The notes beneath the pieces are model-generated. The model saw only the letters and a list, made by a program, of their open reading frames with translations, was not told the DNA's origin and searched no databases. DNA of 64,000 nucleotides from Corylus avellana (Eukaryota > Streptophyta > Magnoliopsida > Fagales > Betulaceae), in NCBI RefSeq assembly GCF_901000735.1, contig NC_081549.1, positions 310,001-374,000 on the forward strand, in the 5' to 3' direction. Each line of letters begins with the position of its first letter. Position 1 is the stretch's first letter. The position numbers were made by a program, and so were the translations under genes. Shown piece after piece: positions 58,782-64,000 of this stretch.

Positions 58782-60590
58782 TCTTTTTTATTAGACGTAA
58801 TTTACAGCTAATTGAGTCTGCCCCTCGAAACTATTGAGTAAATAAATAAACCCATATGAAAGTCATTTAGTTTGAGCAGTAATTTTCCTTTTCACATTAA
58901 ATTTTATTATGTATATATATATTTCATACGAATTAATCTTGCGTATTTTAAATGGTTAATTAATGGTAATTACTACATCATCCTCTTGTTGGGTTAATAT
59001 GACTGCGCCTATCAACCCTTGAATCGCCCTTACTAAAAAAGGAAAAAGAAAAAAAAAGAGTGGATTAGCTCAATAGGATGAAGAAGGAACAATGATATAG
59101 TATAAACATTTCTCTATCCGGAAAATATAATACTTATGACATTTGAAATCCTCCAACCACCCTCCAAAGTTACACTTCCATCAACATTTGACGTTAAAAG
59201 GGACAAAAAAAATATTACATTTGTGCCACACTAAATTTGTTTAACTTGATCTTTCAAAAATATCCTTAAAATTATTAAAAATAGATTAAAAAAAAAAAAA
59301 AAAAAAAAAAACTTAAAAGGGTTGGCCAAATTATGGTGAAGGGGCACTCTCATTGTTTGTTAACCAAAATGTGAGCGTGACCCCGCAGTGTTAAGGAGCT
59401 ACACAACAAGGCTTGTCTGAGCTTCGGTGAAACGTCACTTTCTCAAATCATCCATGTTTTGCGCTTAAACCCAACATTAATTTGCAGGCAGCAGGCTTGT
59501 CTATGACCTGCCTCCTTTTCTCTCTTCATTTTTTGGCCACAATATATCTTAAAGAGATTTTTACACCTGATATATATATGGCTTCCACCTTTAAAAGACA
59601 TTTTGTTAGGTTTTATCTTGTCGGTCCTATATATAGGCCTATTTAATTAGTTCACTTCATGAATGAGGGGATGAGGAAGTTAATACAGCCTCCCATTTTG
59701 GCACTCTTTTTAGTGAAATGACATTTATTTGACTTTAATCTGGGTTTTCCTAAGTTTTTCCACCTACTTTGTTTCCAACATTGTAGACATTAAAATCCCA
59801 CGTTGTTAGAGACAGTAGCTCATATTCGAAACCTTAAAGTAATACCCATTTGTATTTGTATATATATATATATTTTTTCTATAAACGTAATCACGTAAGC
59901 ACATTCATGTAAATTTTCTGTGTATTATTTTCTCTTTAATCCTAACATATACGCTTGTTTGGCTTGATTTGAGCCAAAGAAGAAAAGAAATTAACTAACA
60001 AACTTGTCACACAATCATTATTGATGAAGTTAATTGCTGTCCAAGCTTCCTAGCTAGCTAACACACTCATATCCTTAATAAAATCTTGTTGAGGCCTTAA
60101 ATATAAAGCATTTACGAATCCTTTTTGAAAGCAGCCTGGCATAAGCTCCCCAAAACAAAGGACATATGGAGTTGAAAAGCTCTAACTTTTTTTGAAACAT
60201 AAAAAGTTATATTTAGAGCTTGAAAAAAAAAAGAAAAAAGAAGTGCAAGGAGTCCTTGTCGATCTGTTGAATTTGTTATATATGCATCGCTTTCTTTAGA
60301 ATCCAAGGAAGGACCTCAATACCTCATCGAGGTGATGCCAACCAGTATCGCCATCACAAACCGAACAAGTAGACAAAGCACGTGAAATAATGATTTGAAA
60401 GTTTTTTCTGTTAGGTTTAACGGAAAAATCTAACGGAGATGTGACATTACAAAAGTTTAGAAGTTTCATATACTAAACCATGTTTTTGAACTTTAAAAGA
60501 GTAATTGAAAAAGTGATGAAAGTTCATAAAAGTTAAAGTGAAATTTCCCTAAAGTATTATTTGCTTATTGATTATCTTGGACTAATTAAG
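58331..60590. other. RABC1 promoter and spacer
   Basis: GA-rich leader at 58440-58490 (minus strand CT-rich), TA runs at 58686-58701 and 58739-58779, and an A run at 59288-59310. No gene supported. Confidence 0.5.
58739..58779. repeat. (TA)n microsatellite
   Basis: Uninterrupted AT dinucleotides, about 40 bp, in the upstream region of RABC1. Confidence 0.95.
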
Positions 60591-60599
60591 GTTCAATGC

Positions 60600-61440
60600 T
60601 TGAGATAACCAGTAGCAAACTTTGAGCTTCTATAGGGAATACCCAAACATATGAAGCTCCCACCGGCGATCATGGCAAAATGTCGATCTCGAATATCATA
60701 TTGACTTGACTCGCCAAGATCGACAAAGGCATTGCCTCGGGTCTGCCCGACAAGGCACGAAGACCTTTTCTCGGGTCCGCCTGACAAGGAAATAAAGCTT
60801 CAATATATAAGCTCATCAACAATAATTCGACAAAAACGGAGCCATAAGCTTAGGGGTAAGACCCATGCAACATGCTGGGCACCTAACGACGTACACCCTG
60901 CTCTCAGCAAGGAAAACAAAGGGAACTCTGGTAATGAGTACACTAAAGATTTTCAATATCCGACTATTTGAACAAGTTTTTCATAAGAATCAAGGATAAC
61001 TGTTGGGGATAAAATCTCAACATGAGTCTCACTTGGTCTTCTCAAGTATGGGTAACGGTGCAAAAAAGGGACAAATCCCAAATTTCATGGGATAAGCACA
61101 TGAAATCCCAAGATATGATGGATTTTTTTTTTCTTCGAGAGAGAGAGAGACTTACAAGCAGCCACCTAGAAAACCCTGTAAAGGGGGACACAACATAGAA
61201 GGCAATTGGGATATTTTCTCTCTCTAGCTATCTCTCACTTTCTTGCTCTAGGACGGTAAATCCAAGCCGTTTTTTACACTCAAAAAATACAAGCATGCTA
61301 ATTAATTTAAGCATCGGAGAGTTTTCGGCTTGAGGACCTTATTATGATTTTTATATTTTGTAGGTACACCATTCTTACACCAGGGAAGCCTCATCTCGGT
61401 CCAGCCGTATAATAGTTGTTGAGGTCGTTTGTCCTAGTTG
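60600..61440. mobile_element. Possible degraded LTR-retrotransposon (Ty3/gypsy-like) sequence
   Basis: The GC-richer stretch with CTCGGGTCTGCCCGACAAGG / CTCGGGTCCGCCTGACAAGG and the string AAGCATCGGAGAGTTTTCGG ... TTTTGTAGGTACACC resemble LTR sequence of plant gypsy elements as I remember it. I could not define both ends or a target duplication, so the limits are approximate. Confidence 0.35.
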
Positions 61441-61462
61441 GAAAAATGCTTCAAGTCTTCAA

Positions 61463-61571
61463 GGGGTAGCTCAATTGGCTGTGAACCACGCCTCATAAAA
61501 CAGAGGTCACTAGTTCGAATCCTCCACCCCCCTTCCCTTGTGTGGACAAGTAAAAAAAAAAAAAAAAAAAA
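61463..61571 (+). mobile_element. tRNA-derived SINE
   Basis: GGGGTAGCTCAATTGGC carries an A-box-like sequence, and GGTCACTAGTTCGAATCC a B box, the two internal pol III promoter elements of a tRNA head. A short unrelated body and an A tail of about 20 follow. CTTCAA flanks it on both sides (61457-61462 and 61572-61577), a short target duplication. It does not fold as a functional tRNA. Confidence 0.75.
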
Positions 61572-61712
61572 CTTCAACAATATATATCGAAGAGTCAATA
61601 TTCCATTTTCAACCGTACGAGTATTTATTATTTAAGTAACTTAAGAGGAGCAGTAAGAAATTACAAGAGAAATTAAAATGCAGACTATGTTCATGATATG
61701 TGAATCTTGCTT

Positions 61713-63739
61713 TTAGCAGCGACCACCACGAACAGGAACACGAAGAACACTACGAATAACACGACCACCACGAATACCTCGACCACCCAAGCGACCGCGA
61801 CCACGACCAAGACTGCGACCACGACCGCGGCTGCGGCCAAGACTGCGACCGCGACCACGATTGTAGCTGCCACTACGGCGGCGACCACGGCCACCACCAC
61901 CACCACCACCAACATCCATATTCACCTGTATATCCATATTCAGCCCTATATCGTTTCTCTCCCCTGGAAATTCTTCTTCCACTTCTTCTTCTTCCTCTTC
62001 TTCCTCAAAATCACCAGAAAGCTCCATTATCTGTAAAATAATCTGAAACTCGTTAGAAATAAGAACAGAAAACGCAACATCGTATTTATGGCAATCATAT
62101 ATATTTTCTAGTCATATGGCTATGATCACACTTTAATCGTTGTATATTTCTTAAACAGTAAACTAAATAATTCAATTCCAAAACATCAATGCTACATTGC
62201 TATCTCTAGCTATCTGCATTTGCATATTTCTTTCGAATGTAGTGCTAAAACTAGAGAAAATTTGAATTGACTTGAAAGATGGACATCTTTCAATTAGATG
62301 CAAATAAAGACTTTTAGATTAAAACATATCTTTCATAATTATTTGAATTACTATTTATTTATTGTAAATAAATCTAACAAGGCCTTGCTTGTTGAGGGGA
62401 TCGTAACCATTAACCGTTACCCCTAATCAAGCTTTTTTTTTTTTTCTTTGGCTTGTTTTTCAACAAGCTCTTTGCACTGCTGAGTGTCTCTTCTTTGGTT
62501 GTGGAATAATATTTTGATCTAGGAAGAATATTAGGCTTTCTCTGCCTTTTGATTATCCAGAATTCTGTTTGGTTGCTGTATATTGAAGTCTGCTTCAGTG
62601 AAGTTCTGCTTGCTATGGTTTTAGCTGATGGATTTGTATGGTTTTCCTTGTATTTTGTTTGGTTTCTGGTTGTGCGTGGGAGTTCTATGTAATTAGGGAA
62701 TGGCTTAGGCTGTTGGTTGTATAGATTGGTCTTTCCTAAGTTTCCTTTCTGTTCAGCTTCCTGGTTTGACTAGCTGATTGCAAGAGGGTGTTGTATTCTT
62801 TGTTGATTATTAAAATTTAGTCTTTCATCCAAATATATAAATGAAGTGTTAAATGGCATAAGTATTACCTGTAGTGCAAGTGTTTCAAAGCATTGCTTCA
62901 CATTTTCTTTAGTTTTAGCACTAGTTTCAAAAAACGAACATTCGAGCCCTTTTGCTAGTGCGGTTCCCTCTTCCTGACTTACAACTCTTTCAGAATCCTG
63001 GAATCACGTACAAATCCAATAGCATAACTAATTATGATAAACTGGGAGCCTTAATTTAGAAATTTTATTTTATAAATAATCATCAATGTTTTTTTTTTAA
63101 TTAATAACTAAAGAATAAATGCATATTATCACAAGAATTTATCCTTGAAAGTGAAAAATAGACCACTAATCCTAATTGAAGTTCATTATCAATCTATTTC
63201 CATTTACTATTTGTGGGTTCTGATCACATGGCAACAACATATATAATGACTTTTCTTTTACTGGCCAATAAGATAGGGGGAATATAGAACTTACTCTATC
63301 AACTTTATTTCCAACAAACATCATCACACAATCCGGATTATTCGTGCCCACTTCTTTAGCCCAGAAATCTGATATGGCTGTAAAGCTGCTTCTATCCGTT
63401 ATATCATATACTACAATACAAGAAAACATATTGCTAATAACTCTGTTTGATTACCCAATCCATGGGAATATAAAATGAATATATATATTGTTGCTAGCAT
63501 ACCAAGAATAATCCCGTCGGCACCTCGATAAAAAGACTGTGTTAATGTTCTGAACTTGTCCTGTCCAACTGCAACAGACATTACGTGCATTTTCCTAAGA
63601 CAAAGGTTATTTCACATATAAAAAGACATTGATGTTTTGAATCTCAAATTGAAAGACTGCCACAGCTTACCAGTGTCCCAAATTTTGAGCATCAATTTCG
63701 TGTCACCTACGGTGAGCAGCTTGAACTTCAAATCCATAT
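61713..63739 (-). CDS. RABC-derived GTPase with Gly/Arg-rich (RGG-like) C-terminal tail, 5' end outside window
   Basis: Minus strand, five exons visible: 63739-63671, 63568-63503, 63410-63295, 62997-62869 and 62030-61713. Splice sites and phases equal RABC1 exons 2-6. Exon 1 with the P-loop must lie beyond 64000. The core keeps the switch-II Gln (WDTVGQD), NKVD and ETSAK, but AGQE has become VGQD, and two codons are missing before NPDCVMM. The last exon has 105 codons instead of 36: IMELSGDF, an acidic run (eight Glu, Val, three Glu), then seven Gly and a tail full of GRGR, RGRGRSLG and RGG, ending RGGRC. The RABC1 dicysteine is changed to Arg-Cys. All frames are open, so it may be expressed. 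Loss of prenylation and an RNA- or chromatin-binding tail are inferences. The homologous 3' UTR shows tandem duplication from RABC1. Confidence 0.8.
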
Positions 63740-63889
63740 CTACACATACTAAGAACCTCAACATATTACTTTTAACCCATCTAAAGGAAAAGGATAGGCT
63801 TGCATTTTGATTAACCAAAATTAAAGATAAGGACATCCAAAGAGAAGTTTTATATCTATACACACACAGGCCAGGACAATTTATATAGA

Positions 63890-64000
63890 TTAATAAAATT
63901 GATTTTCACCGTCACTGTAACACCCAGTCCCATATTAGAAACATGAGAAGAAGCCTACATAGGGTGAGTAGTTTATAAAAATAGTCATGAGTGTTAAGTC
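63890..64000. other. Possible transposon edge at the right end
   Basis: TGTAACACCCAGTCCCATAT and TAGAAACATGAGAAG look like the start of a common plant repeat. It lies within the presumed first intron of the RABC-RGG gene and is cut by the window edge, so it cannot be classified. Confidence 0.25.

Noticed and set aside
61463..61535. Possible functional tRNA gene
   Set aside because: The A and B boxes are there, but the anticodon arm and acceptor stem do not pair properly, and the A tail and target duplication identify a SINE.
61691..62036. Thr/Ala-rich plus-strand frame and Val-rich second minus-strand frame over the RGG exon
   Set aside because: Both are off-frame readings of the same GGT/CGT repeat. 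The chosen frame continues exons homologous to RABC1 and ends at the homologous stop.

Overview
This is nuclear DNA from a flowering plant, most likely a dicot tree or shrub of the rosid type. The evidence is spliceosomal GT-AG introns, a chloroplast import receptor (Toc34), a RABC-class Rab GTPase, an arabinogalactan peptide, an NB-ARC-LRR resistance-gene cluster, and plant LINE, SINE and MITE debris in AT-rich spacers. I cannot name the species from sequence alone.

Left half (1-35750), plus strand: a cluster of NB-ARC-LRR (NLR) genes that lack an N-terminal TIR or coiled-coil domain. It opens with the last 58 codons of one NLR. Two paralogue types, A and B, follow, and each is present twice: A at 2085-8265 and 17339-23066, B at 8466-10446 (5'-truncated by a gap) and 25809-29525. 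Downstream of each B copy lies the same series: an arabinogalactan peptide gene missed by length filters, a broken LINE RNase H fragment, a gene-fragment-like ORF, and inverted-repeat elements. Two 100-N gaps cut the region into three contigs (1-8365, 8466-16667, 16768-64000). The first two contigs repeat parts of the third in the same order. The region is therefore either a real tandem duplication of about 18-19 kb or two haplotypes placed end to end. NLR-A differs between copies by one 276-bp in-frame C-terminal repeat unit, and one copy carries a MITE whose empty site is seen in the other.

Right half (36700-64000), minus strand: five housekeeping-type genes in one orientation. They are a DUF6821-like single-pass membrane protein (36725-37990), a 5'-adenylylsulfate reductase-like thioredoxin-fold membrane protein (40747-45110), TOC34 (47652-51482), RABC1 (53512-58330), and a second RABC-derived gene running off the right edge (61713-63739). 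I rebuilt their exons from splice sites and reading frame. The introns of the reductase-like gene and TOC34 hold 5'-truncated LINE tails with recognisable target-site duplications.

The most unusual item is the second RABC gene. It keeps the RABC1 intron positions, but its last exon encodes an acidic run and a long Gly/Arg-rich (RGG-like) tail, and the terminal Cys-Cys prenylation signal has become Arg-Cys. It looks like a Rab paralogue that has lost its membrane anchor and gained an RNA-binding-like tail.
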